Shown: positions 55,228 to 64,000 of the stretch, one piece after another | Numbering within the stretch: the stretch's first letter is position 1 | Layout: each line of letters opens with the position of its first letter | From: Balamuthia mandrillaris | Lineage: Eukaryota > Discosea > Longamoebia > Balamuthiidae | Assembly (NCBI GenBank): GCA_031835245.1 | Contig: JAVKOQ010000167.1 | Span: forward strand, 1-64,000 | DNA: 64,000 nucleotides | Direction of reading: 5' to 3' | Made by a program: the position numbers and the translations under genes | Notes under the pieces: generated by a model | Told to the model about the DNA's origin: nothing | The model's input: the letters and a program-made list of their open reading frames with translations, nothing else | The model's database searches: none

Positions 55228-58200
55228 TTACATGGTAGCCTCTTCTTGGGTGGCGCCACCTCTCTTCTTTTTCACAGGAGGGTCGTAGAGTTCTTTGTAC
55301 TGAGAACGAAGCAAGGCGTAGGGCATGCAGGCTTCCAGCGCGTCTTGTGTGAGCACTGGAGAGGATTGTATAAACTGCAAACCGTACAAAAACGTAAGAA
55401 AGCAAGAAAGGACAAGAAAGAGGTAGGAAAAACACAACAAAAGCTAACCTTATCCATGAAAACGATAACTGAAGCGAAGCTTTGGATACCGAGTTTCTCA
55501 GTGACCTTGGGGCCTTCCCGTGCTTGACGCAACAGGATACAAGAGCTTGCCTCAATGAACTTTCTTAGCAGGTTGCGGATGTCGATCTCGCCGACGTCGG
55601 GAGAGGCGGCGTTGGCATGGGCTGCCACTATCAAACTTTGGATGCACAACACGATGGTGTGCGCTCCATTCGTATGTGCCTCCGCAAATGGGCGGAACAC
55701 AGCCTCACCCCACACCTTGCTCGTCACAAAGGAAGCGGCATACATAAATGGTATCAAGTTCCACAATTCTTTGTCTTGTTCGCCTGTACAGCAAATAGAG
55801 GAAAAGGCATCAGTACTTGCACAGAAGAGGATGCTAACATTCAAAAACGATGGCTAAACGAACCCATGACTTTGGAGATGATGGCTTTAAGGGGTTGGTC
55901 GGCAGTGCCGAGAGGCAGCCCCACTGCAGCGGCTAGTGCATCGCAGCCAAGGTACTCTGAGATCATGAACGTATTGCGCGGGTATTCATCGAACAAAATG
56001 GAGACAGTATCGTGGATAAAAGGTATGATCTGCGATGATACAGACCGCTCTGCTTCTTGCAAGAGAGCACGGAAGTGAAGGGCGTTACCAAGGTTTGTTG
56101 ATCTATGCACAAAAGCGTCCACATCTGCTCGTTTATGTTCAGGTGAGTGAAAGTGCAACATACCGCAAGACATAAGGAGAGGTTGTACCCTTCAGTTGCT
56201 TTAACTGTGCGGTAATGTCTTTGTCATATTGGGTGCTGATTTCCGCTAATACTTTGCGATTAATGGAAAGCAGGTCCTTTTAAACGTGCGAAATAAAAAA
56301 GAACCAGTGTGAGTACATCAAAGTAAAAGGAGTAGCCTAAACTGCAATAACAACCTTGATACCGCTAATATGGAACTGAATAAACTTAAGCACTTCTCGG
56401 TCAATTGTTTTAATTCCGTATGGACCGACCTATTGTCATAAACAGTTTAGCAGATGTAAGAAGGTTCTCCCTCTTTGAATTTAACTCAAAACGGGCAAAT
56501 ACCATTCTGGCAACGCTTTGTAGTTCACAAAGGTCTCCGTACTCCTCAGCGTGGAAAGGAAGATTGGCCCTACTGATGAAGGCCTTGCGGAGAGGAGAGT
56601 AAACAGTGCCAGGTAGTTGTATCCTCTTGGACACGAAGTCAGCGTAAAAGGTTGAAAGAGTTTTGATGAGAAACTCTCCTTCGTCCCATTGAATCTCTCC
56701 TTCCACTGACCAATCGATTTTGTGAACGTCGGTCAATTGGCTGTATTTGAAAGCACACATTTAGTCTTGCACAAACCGAAGAGAGAAAGAGAGGGGGAGA
56801 GAGAGATACTTTGGGCGGGTGTGCTTCAACAAAACTTTTCTGATAATCACTCCCACATCAATGTTAACTGGCAACAAAAGCAAAAGGAATTAGTTGGACC
56901 ACTAACGAAAGTTAAAAAACTTTAGGGGATGGAAAAATGTACCGTAATTCTCTACCATGTGAAGGACGGAGAAAAACTGTTTGATACTACTTTCGATGAT
57001 GGAAGGGCGCTTGATAAGCATAGTCTGTGGATCAACTACTAACTCTTTCTGTATGTATTTGTTTACGGCATCGCTAAGCTTATCAACCAGGTACTACAGA
57101 ACCAAAAATAAAATTAGTCAATAAAAGGAACGGACACAACATAACGGCACAATATCACCTCTCTGGGTACTATTTCATGATCATAAACGATGACACTTTG
57201 ATATTCTTCCATTGCAGCGCATAACTGCCAGACGTTTCGTTCGTTCAAGCGTAGGCTAACCATAGTAATACAAACATCAGAGGAGTTACTCGCATAGAAG
57301 GAAACAAGAAAAAACATTCTACACATTTTAAAAGAATAACATACCCGTCAATATCTTTCCTATTTTTGTATTCACTTTCAGAGGCTGGAGGAACCGGTGG
57401 CTCAAATCCTTTCTCGAACTTGTGGTCTTTAATGGCTAACAATGCTTCATAGGCGGCGTTTTCATCCTTTAACTGGAATACAAAGCACCGTTGAGAGTCA
57501 TTTTCTTAAGAACGAAAACATCATGAAAATATGCTAACCTGACGACTAAACTTCAAAAAGTGGCCCGTCATGCCCAAGAGGATAGTGGTAATTCTGTCTG
57601 AAATACTTTTAACGCATTTCTCTGCCAATTGAACAGACTCTGGCCCGATTTTGTCTCTCTGCAAGGAAGGGCAAGCAACAATAAATTTGAGTTAAAAGGT
57701 GAGAAAGAACAAAGCACAAGTCTCTCAGCTCACCTCTTCTGGCCAATAGATAGATGCATTGTCTGGGAACTGGCCAAACAATCGCAGGAAGCCCATACAA
57801 TAAACAGGATTGTTAGGCCCTTCAATGATACTCTTGTCAAAGGCCTCCATTATGTATTTCCTGAAATACCACAGTTGTTTCAAGGAGCATGCCTCTTCCA
57901 ACAAACCACCGATGTCATCCACATTTCGAGAGTGTAAATAGATCAAGTGGCCCCGACGAATGAGAGGAGCTTGGGAGGTTGGAGAGGTTGACAAAATGGC
58001 TTCAACCCGCAGCCAATTCATACGTAGTCCCTTTGATGTAACAAAGAAAACAAAGTTTAAAAAAGTGTAAGGGATAAAGGCAGATTGATAGGCTCGTACA
58101 GAAAGATCGTAAACGGCGCCATTCATAAGGTCGTCTACAGAAAGAGCTTTAAGGTCGGTCAAAATGGTATTTAAGAGTTCTTGAACGGCACCAGGGGCTG

Positions 58201-60210
58201 AGTCCGCCATTTTGGAGATTTCGGCAAGGTTTACGCCTGCCAGATATTCCAGATAATAGACTTGCAAGACTAGAGAAGAGAACGCCTTATAAGTGTTTTT
58301 AAATGGAGTACTGCATGAAAGCAAAGAGGACGCCCTTACTTCGTTGGTTTTCACTAATAAAGTCTGCGAGTTTAAGCACGTAATAGATAAGCTCTGAAAT
58401 GTGTGGGTCCCTAAATCTTTCTACCAAAAACTTGTCTTTGGTCTTCGGGGGAGTCCCTGACAAATGTTGAAAGTACCACAAAATCTCTGCTCGCGCAGCG
58501 TTGAGGGCCGACCACAATACCTTTTTAAAATCCCCATTGTGAGTTTAGTGCATGGTTATGCTATTAAAAAGACCAAAAAGTAAGCGCATACGAAAGCTTT
58601 CGGTCCCATCAAACCAGGAAAATCTTTAAACAGAGAGTACAATCGCTTTAAGCTTTGGCGCAAATAAATCCTCATGGAACGGTGATTTTGTGCACCATAT
58701 CCCACAGCCGCTGCGTTGGCTGCCTCTCTGTATAAACGTCAAAGCCAATCAAACACAGAAAGGGTCCCCAAAGTGAGAACCGAAAAAAAACATACTGTCA
58801 ACGGTGTATAAGGCAGATAACGTACGAGACAAGTTTGCGCTCTTTGCTGAGTTTGAACGTTTTGCTCTTCCAGTACTTGAAAGTTGCTTCATAATAATTG
58901 TGCACCGAAATAGACTGCAAGGAGGAAAGAGGAGAGGGGAGAGATAGAGAGAGAAAGAGGAGTGGAGAGAGGAAAAGGAGAGAGAGAGAGAGAGAGAGAG
59001 AGTAAGACGAAGGTATAAGATGCCGAGAAAGTCGAAATAGCCTACCAAGTCTCTAAAAATAGGGGCACGAAAACCATGATGCAGAGTACGAACGCAAAGG
59101 TTGCGTGCGGCTTCCGCAGCAAGCTCTTCTGGACACAACAAAAATCCAAAAATGATCCACTTGTACATTTTATCCTTTATCATAAACAGTATGTTGCTCT
59201 AGCAGTTTTTTTCTTGTTAATGAAACCACTGCCCAACAAAATAACAACAAATAAAGGAGACTACATACCTCGTTGTGAGAGGGAAGAGCTAAGTGGTCAG
59301 GATGAAGGGTGGGGTTCAACAATCCTTCCTTTCTCAACTCTTGCAAGTTGTTGAGCTTGTCATACTGCCGACCAAAGGAAAGCAATGCTAGGCCCACTCG
59401 GCTTGAAATAGGCTTCATTTCTTCCTGCAACCTCTTGATGGGTTCCTCATATGTCTGCATGTACTTCACCACAACATTGAAGTGGGGCTCCTGTTGGGCC
59501 TTCACCGCGTGGAAGAGGCGAGCAAAGAGAGAAGCGAACAGTTTGCGGTCCTCTATGAGAGAAAATAGGATATGCATTTGGGCATAGAGCACCAGCAGGT
59601 CCAGCAGTGCTTCCATGAACACTGGAGCGTCCGTGAACTGAAGCAAAGAGGGAATTGCTTAGCCTTTTTTGCCACCGGGCAGAGAGAAAGGAACAAAGAG
59701 AAAAAAAAGCGTAGAGAATGAGAGAGAAAGAGAGCAAACATACGCCAAAGGTGGTTGCACTGCCAGCGATAGACCTGAGTTCCTGGTTGGTAATGTCGGC
59801 CCACTCAATGACGTCCACAAAGGTGTCCCAATGGGGTTCCATTTCGGCAAAGAAGATAGAAGCTTTGCTCATCAACAAATCATAGCCAGGCGCCTTTTGT
59901 TATTACGATATACCTCAGAGAATGAGACAAAGAAACAGAAAGAAAAAAGAGAAAGAGAGAAAGGACCAAAGAGTAACTGAGCGTTGTTGGTCAGCTGAAA
60001 AAAAAAACCACGTACCTTTTCCCAATCAGCATGCGCGTCTGGGAACTTCTTGGCGAGGATGGCAAGGGGCTTACTGTAGGTAGCGTCCGTGAGGAAGACA
60101 GGCCGATCGGGACTACCAAAGGCGTATCTCTGTCGCATGTGGTAGAGACGGATGATCAGGCCCATCCCAGCGTCCGTGAGGACCTTCACCTTCTCCGCAT
60201 TTTTTTGCAT
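55228..60210 (-). CDS. NCKAP1: NCKAP1/Nap1/HEM subunit of the SCAR/WAVE complex
   Basis: Large helical subunit that, with CYFIP, BRK1, ABI and SCAR/WAVE, drives Arp2/3 actin branching under Rac. ATG at 60210 starts MQKNAEKVKVLTDAGMGLI, matching the family start (AEKLTILNDRG). Further matches run the full length: YKWIIFGFLLCPEELAAEA, a DEIIWLL-like AEILWYFQHLSG, LRMNWLRVEA, LPFHAEEYGDLCELQSVARM followed by GPYGIK, and the end ACMPYALLRSQYKELYDP. TAA is at 55228. More than 20 exons, with uncertain small edges. The length fits about 1,100 residues. Confidence 0.92.
58975..59003. repeat. (GA)n in NCKAP1 intron
   Basis: GA run in an intron of the minus-strand gene, pyrimidine on the coding strand. 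Confidence 0.9.
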
Positions 60211-61128
60211 TGCCTCGTTTTGCTTTTTGTTATTATTTTTGTGCGCTACGTTATTTTTTTATTTGTGTTTGACCTTCGCTTTTTTGTTTGTTCCACGAGA
60301 CCAAAAAAAAAAAAAAACACGAAAGAAGGGTGGTGCGCAGTAACGAGTACGGCCAACGTCTTTCTTTTCGCCGCCGCTCCTCCTCTTTTTCTTTTTATTA
60401 CGAGGTATTCTTTTTATTGGGGTGGGTCAGGTAACTTAAGGTTAGGGTTGAGGTTAGGGTTGTTGATCTTGACCAAATTCCCTTTGATTTGCTATTGGAC
60501 ATTAAAGCGGCTCAATGCTTTGATCGGTTACTGAAAGTTTCAAACCACCAATCAAAAATCAAAACAGAGGCTTTATCTTACCATAAAAAGGCCATTTCTG
60601 TTGTCTTTGTCTCATCTCTAGCAGAGATCTTTCACGTCGACAAAATTCATTGCTCCGCTTTAATTAGACATCATTTTTTTGCCTTTTTAATGAAGGAGGG
60701 CCAACGCCGATTGGGCAAACTGGTATACAAGCAAGAGGAAGGAAGCAATGAGAAGGGAGGGGGGGGGGGATGAACTTTGGAAAAGGTACTATGGCGCGAA
60801 CAAACAGGCTTTCCCTACACCAGCCGTCTGCCAATGAAATCGCACGGGGAGAACACAGATATTATTGGCAAGAAAGGAATGGAATACTGAAATCTACCAC
60901 ACAGCATTTCCACAGAAACTATAGCGCGAACGACGAGTTGACAAGGAGCAGCTGCATTATAGCCCCTTCCTTCGGCCGCACTATAAATAAGTGTTTCTAG
61001 GGCCGTCTTTAAAGAAGCCTGATAAGAAAACGCAACAACCACTGCACAATCCACTGACGAAGGTTGACCAACTAGTATAGCACCACACACACCACACAAC
61101 ATCAGAACAGCGTTATAACAAGCACCAA
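60211..61128. promoter_or_regulatory. Divergent region between NCKAP1 and the repeat-protein gene
   Basis: 918 bases. It holds GGGGTGGGTCAGGTAAC at 60420, then GGTTAGGGTTGAGGTTAGGGTTG (60440-60462), an interstitial telomere-like TTAGGG stretch. The reverse CACCAATCAAAAATCAAA element is at 60546-60563, TTACCATAAAA at 60578-60588 and GTCGACAAAA at 60636-60645; all three recur at 26.8-26.95 kb. No exon seen. Confidence 0.55.
60982..60989 (+). promoter_or_regulatory. TATA box of the repeat-protein gene
   Basis: TATAAATA, 140 bases before the ATG at 61129. It is the clearest TATA box in the window and fits a highly expressed gene. Confidence 0.55.
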
Positions 61129-63846
61129 ATGGACACAGTGATCAACACTCTGTTTGGCGGCCTGTCGCATGCGGAGCACAAAGGCCACGAGGAGGAGCAT
61201 CGCCAAAAGCCAGAAAAGAAAGAGGAGCGCTACGGCGGCGGCGAAAAAAAGAAGAGCGAGAAGTACGGCAAAGGCTACGGGAAAGAAGAGGGCTACAAGA
61301 AAGGCGAGAAGTACGGCAAAGGCTACGGCGAAGGAGAAGAAAAGGGCTACCAGAAGGGTGAGAAGTACGGCAAAGGCTACGGCGAAGGAGAAGAAAAGGG
61401 CTACCAGAAGGGTGAGAAGTACGGCAAAGGCTACGGCGAAGAAGAACGCTACAAGAAGCCTGAGAAGTACGGCAAAGGATATGGAGAAGAGGAGCCAAGC
61501 TACAAGAAGCGTGAGAAGTACGGCAAAGGAAAGGGAGAGGAAGAAAAGGGCTACTTAAAGGGCGAGAAGTACGGCCGCAAAGGGTACGAAGAGGAGGAAC
61601 CCAGCTACAAGAAGCGCGTGAAGTACGGCAAAGGCTACGGAGAAGAAGAACGCTACAAGCCTGAGAAGTACGGCAAGGGCTATGGCGAAGAAGGATACAT
61701 GAAAGCTCAGAAGTACGGCGGCCGTAAAGGCTATGGAGAAGGTGAAGAGGACCTCTACAACGAGAAGAACTGGCTCGCCGAGACGCTGAAGAGGAAAGAG
61801 GAAATGCTGAAGCAACAGGAAGTGGAAGAGGCAAAAGGCAAGCCCTACTATTACGGCCGCAAAGGGTACGAAGAGGAGGAGCCAGGCTACAAGAAGCGCG
61901 AGAAGTACGGCAAGGGCTACGGAGAAGAAGAACGCTACAAGCCTGAGAAGTACGGCAAGGGCTACGGCGAAGAAGAACGCTACAAGCCTGAGAAGTACGG
62001 CAAGGGCTTTGGAGAAGAAGGCTACATGAAGGGTGAGAAGTACGGCAAGGGCTACGGCGAAGAAGAACGCTACAAGCCTGAGAAATACGGCAAGGGCTAC
62101 GGCGAAGAAGAACGCTATAAGCCTGAGAAGTACGGTAAAGGCTACGGAGAGGAAGGTTACCTGAAGGGCGAGAAGTACGGCAAAGGTTATGGCGAAGAAA
62201 AACGTTATAAGCCTGAGAAGTATGGCAAGGGCTATGGCGAGAAGTACGGCAAGGGCTATGGAGAAGAAGGCTACATGAAGGGCGAGAAGTACGGCAAAGG
62301 CTACGGGAAAGAAGAGGGCTACAAGAAAGGTGAGAAGTACGGCAAAGGCTACGAAGAGGAAGGTTACATGAAGGGTGAGAAGTACGGCAAAGGCTACGGC
62401 GAAGAAGGCTACAGGGGATACAAGCGGGAGAAGCCCTACGAGCGTATGTATGGAGAAGGAGCAGGACGTCATCGTGAGGAAGGCTATGGCTATGGTGGTG
62501 GCCTTGGTAAAGAGGAAGACTGGCAAAATATTTTGAAGAACAAGGAAATGCAGCTTCAGAAGATCGACAAGGAGATTGAGAGGCTGGAGAACAAAAAGCT
62601 GGAGCTTGGCCCAAATCAGGCCCACTCCCATCTGTGGATGGTGGAGCCCCACAAGAGCCTCGATCAGAAGGAGGAGGAGCTCAAGCAGGAGAAGCTGCAC
62701 CTCCTCCAGAGCCTTCACAAGCAGGGTTGGCACCACGAAAAGGGGGAACCACTGGATACCTGGGAGCGCATGAGTGAGAAGAAGCTGCGCAAGAAGAAAG
62801 TAATGCCGCACAAGGAGGAGGATCTTGACTGGGAGAAGCGTAAACTCTTGAAGAGCCTCTACAAGAAAGAACAGCCGGGAGAGAGCGGAGGCATGGGAAT
62901 GGGCAAGGGAGGCAAGTACCGCCGTTACGAAGAGGAGGAAGAAGGAGGCCTCTACGACGAGAAGAGGAAAATGGCTGAGTTGCTTAGAAGGAAGCACGAA
63001 GGTGGAGGATACGGAGGAGAATACGAACGATACGGGGGAGGAGGGTATGGTGGGGAGCATGGACGCAACGTGAAGGTCAGAGAGAGAGGACGTGCCGGCC
63101 TTCTCGAAGAGACCCCCTCCAAGGAAGTGCAGGTCAAGAGAACCGAGATCGACATGAGCAAGCAGAAGACTGAGATTCTCAACATCATGAAAGAGGAGCA
63201 ACGCGAGATCGAGCAAGCCAGGCGCGAAGAGGAGATGCTCAGAAACCTGGAAGAAGAGCAGAGACGAAAGATTCGCGAGAGCCAGCAGATGATGGCCCGT
63301 GCAGAGCAGCAGCTGCATCGTCATGAGGCCCAGAAGAGGGAGCTGATGGAAGAGGAGAAGCGCCTCGAGTACCAGAGAGCCCAAAAGCATCAGCAGGCCG
63401 TCATGGCAGAAGAGGAAAGAGCTAAGGAGGAAGCCAGAAGAATTCTCGCCGAGCGCGAGAGAAGGCAGAGAGAGAGGCTTCTGGGTGAACATGAGGAAGC
63501 ACTTAGGCACGCCGAGGCCTTGAGGAAAGCTCACCGTCAAGCTCTTTCTGATGCAGAAGAAAGGTTGAAGCACCTCGAGCAGATGAAGGAGTACAAGACG
63601 GAAGTGCTAGGCGAGAAGGCGCGCATTGCACCCAAGCCCGCCGAGATCGAGGTAGAAGTGAAGGCCAAACGAGTTCCCGAGGCCAAGATCTTCACCGGCG
63701 AGCAGGGCGGTCTCGAAAAGGCCAGGACCACCATCAGGGAAGAAGTACCGAAAGTGGAAATGGCCAAGACTCCCCACCTGGAGGAGGAAGAGGAATACTC
63801 TGAGAAAAAGAGAGTGAAGGAAGAGCGTATGACCTTCAGGGGATAA
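61129..63846 (+). CDS. Intronless KYGKGYGEE-repeat and coiled-coil protein
   Basis: A single 905-residue exon, unlike almost every neighbour. Residues about 40-440 hold about 20 copies of a KYGKGYGEE core in units of 10-17 residues, with spacers such as GYMKG, RYKP, KGYQK and PSYKK, broken once by a non-repeat segment (about 205-245, LYNEKNWLAETLKRKEEM). Residues about 470-620 have KEEDW/LDWEKRKLLKSLYKK-type helices. Residues about 690-840 are a long Glu/Arg/Gln coiled coil. No signal peptide or membrane helix. The Tyr/Gly/Lys/Glu composition suggests a structural or condensate-forming cytoplasmic protein. The repeat units are near-identical at the DNA level (GAGAAGTACGGCAA), so recent expansion or conversion is likely. 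I know no family match. Confidence 0.85.
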   Translation: MDTVINTLFGGLSHAEHKGHEEEHRQKPEKKEERYGGGEKKKSEKYGKGYGKEEGYKKGEKYGKGYGEGEEKGYQKGEKYGKGYGEGEEKGYQKGEKYGKGYGEEERYKKPEKYGKGYGEEEPSYKKREKYGKGKGEEEKGYLKGEKYGRKGYEEEEPSYKKRVKYGKGYGEEERYKPEKYGKGYGEEGYMKAQKYGGRKGYGEGEEDLYNEKNWLAETLKRKEEMLKQQEVEEAKGKPYYYGRKGYEEEEPGYKKREKYGKGYGEEERYKPEKYGKGYGEEERYKPEKYGKGFGEEGYMKGEKYGKGYGEEERYKPEKYGKGYGEEERYKPEKYGKGYGEEGYLKGEKYGKGYGEEKRYKPEKYGKGYGEKYGKGYGEEGYMKGEKYGKGYGKEEGYKKGEKYGKGYEEEGYMKGEKYGKGYGEEGYRGYKREKPYERMYGEGAGRHREEGYGYGGGLGKEEDWQNILKNKEMQLQKIDKEIERLENKKLELGPNQAHSHLWMVEPHKSLDQKEEELKQEKLHLLQSLHKQGWHHEKGEPLDTWERMSEKKLRKKKVMPHKEEDLDWEKRKLLKSLYKKEQPGESGGMGMGKGGKYRRYEEEEEGGLYDEKRKMAELLRRKHEGGGYGGEYERYGGGGYGGEHGRNVKVRERGRAGLLEETPSKEVQVKRTEIDMSKQKTEILNIMKEEQREIEQARREEEMLRNLEEEQRRKIRESQQMMARAEQQLHRHEAQKRELMEEEKRLEYQRAQKHQQAVMAEEERAKEEARRILAERERRQRERLLGEHEEALRHAEALRKAHRQALSDAEERLKHLEQMKEYKTEVLGEKARIAPKPAEIEVEVKAKRVPEAKIFTGEQGGLEKARTTIREEVPKVEMAKTPHLEEEEEYSEKKRVKEERMTFRG

Positions 63847-64000
63847 ATTGCTTCGAGCGGTCTGCTATTCAGGGAGCGCTTTTGGTATTGTGGAGAAATG
63901 CAAGGAGGCTTAGTTTTTATCTTCATTTCATTACATTTGTTTGTAACCCATTCTTTATCCTCTTTTCTTCCTGTTCATCTTTACCACAAACTCTCTGTCC
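63847..64000. other. 3' flank of the repeat-protein gene
   Basis: T-rich 3' UTR-like sequence to the window end. No clear AATAAA. Confidence 0.5.

Noticed and set aside
60440-60462. Possible chromosome end or telomere
   Set aside because: There are only two GGTTAGGGTTG units with gene-rich sequence on both sides, so at most an interstitial trace or telobox.
61142-63573. Long antisense open frames opposite the repeat protein
   Set aside because: Their composition mirrors the repeat codons, and they have no domain and no splice or promoter signals of their own.

Overview
This window is nuclear DNA from a eukaryote, most likely a free-living protist. Almost every gene is cut by GT-AG introns, usually 60-300 bases long and extremely rich in C and T on the coding strand. 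GTACGT- or GTATGT-like donors are common and the genetic code is standard. The genes are eukaryotic core genes: a SCAR/WAVE subunit, a PAK-like kinase, RhoGAP, FYVE-PH, a cohesin loader, COQ7 and NTH1. De novo folate synthesis rules out an animal. Several genes suit an actin-driven, crawling cell, but I cannot name the phylum.

Layout. 0-2.4 kb: 3' part of a MULE-type transposase gene with a SWIM finger. 3.2-5.7 kb (-): ankyrin-RING protein. 6.4-7.9 kb (+): NTH1 DNA glycosylase. 8.0-11.5 kb (-): a C2-BTB-WWE-BTB protein. 11.8-15.2 kb (-): broken paralogue of a secreted FG-GAP protein. 15.7-17.2 kb (-): FYVE-PH protein with an N-myristoylation-type start. 17.5-19.4 kb (-): enolase. 19.9-20.3 kb (-): small Stm1/PDCD4-motif protein. 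20.6-23.3 kb (+): EttA-type ABC-F ATPase with a mitochondrial-type leader. 23.4-26.6 kb (-): RhoGAP-SH3 protein. 27.0-29.4 kb (+): PhyH-like plus bicupin membrane-anchored protein. 29.7-33.9 kb (+): intact FG-GAP paralogue. 33.9-39.9 kb (-): one gene encoding PabA-PabB-FolC-PabC as a single chain. 40.4-42.1 kb (-): F-box protein. 42.4-43.8 kb (-): polysaccharide pyruvyl transferase. 44.5-45.4 kb (-): COQ7. 45.8-48.9 kb (-): STE20/PAK-like kinase. 49.6-53.1 kb (-): MAU2/SCC4. 53.2-53.8 kb (-): small membrane protein. 54.1-55.1 kb (+): unknown protein. 55.2-60.2 kb (-): NCKAP1/Nap1. 61.1-63.8 kb (+): intronless repeat protein.

The genome is compact. Convergent genes lie 49-143 bases apart, and divergent pairs share short promoters carrying recurrent motifs (TGACATCAGC; a GATTGGTG element; GTCGACAAAA). 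The strongest novelty is the four-module folate/pABA fusion. Next are the C2-BTB-WWE-BTB architecture, the inverted pair of FG-GAP/CARDB-like secreted proteins, and the strict pyrimidine-on-sense orientation of intron microsatellites. Splice sites were placed by eye from frame continuity and family matches, so exon edges are approximate and the outer coordinates are start-to-stop spans.
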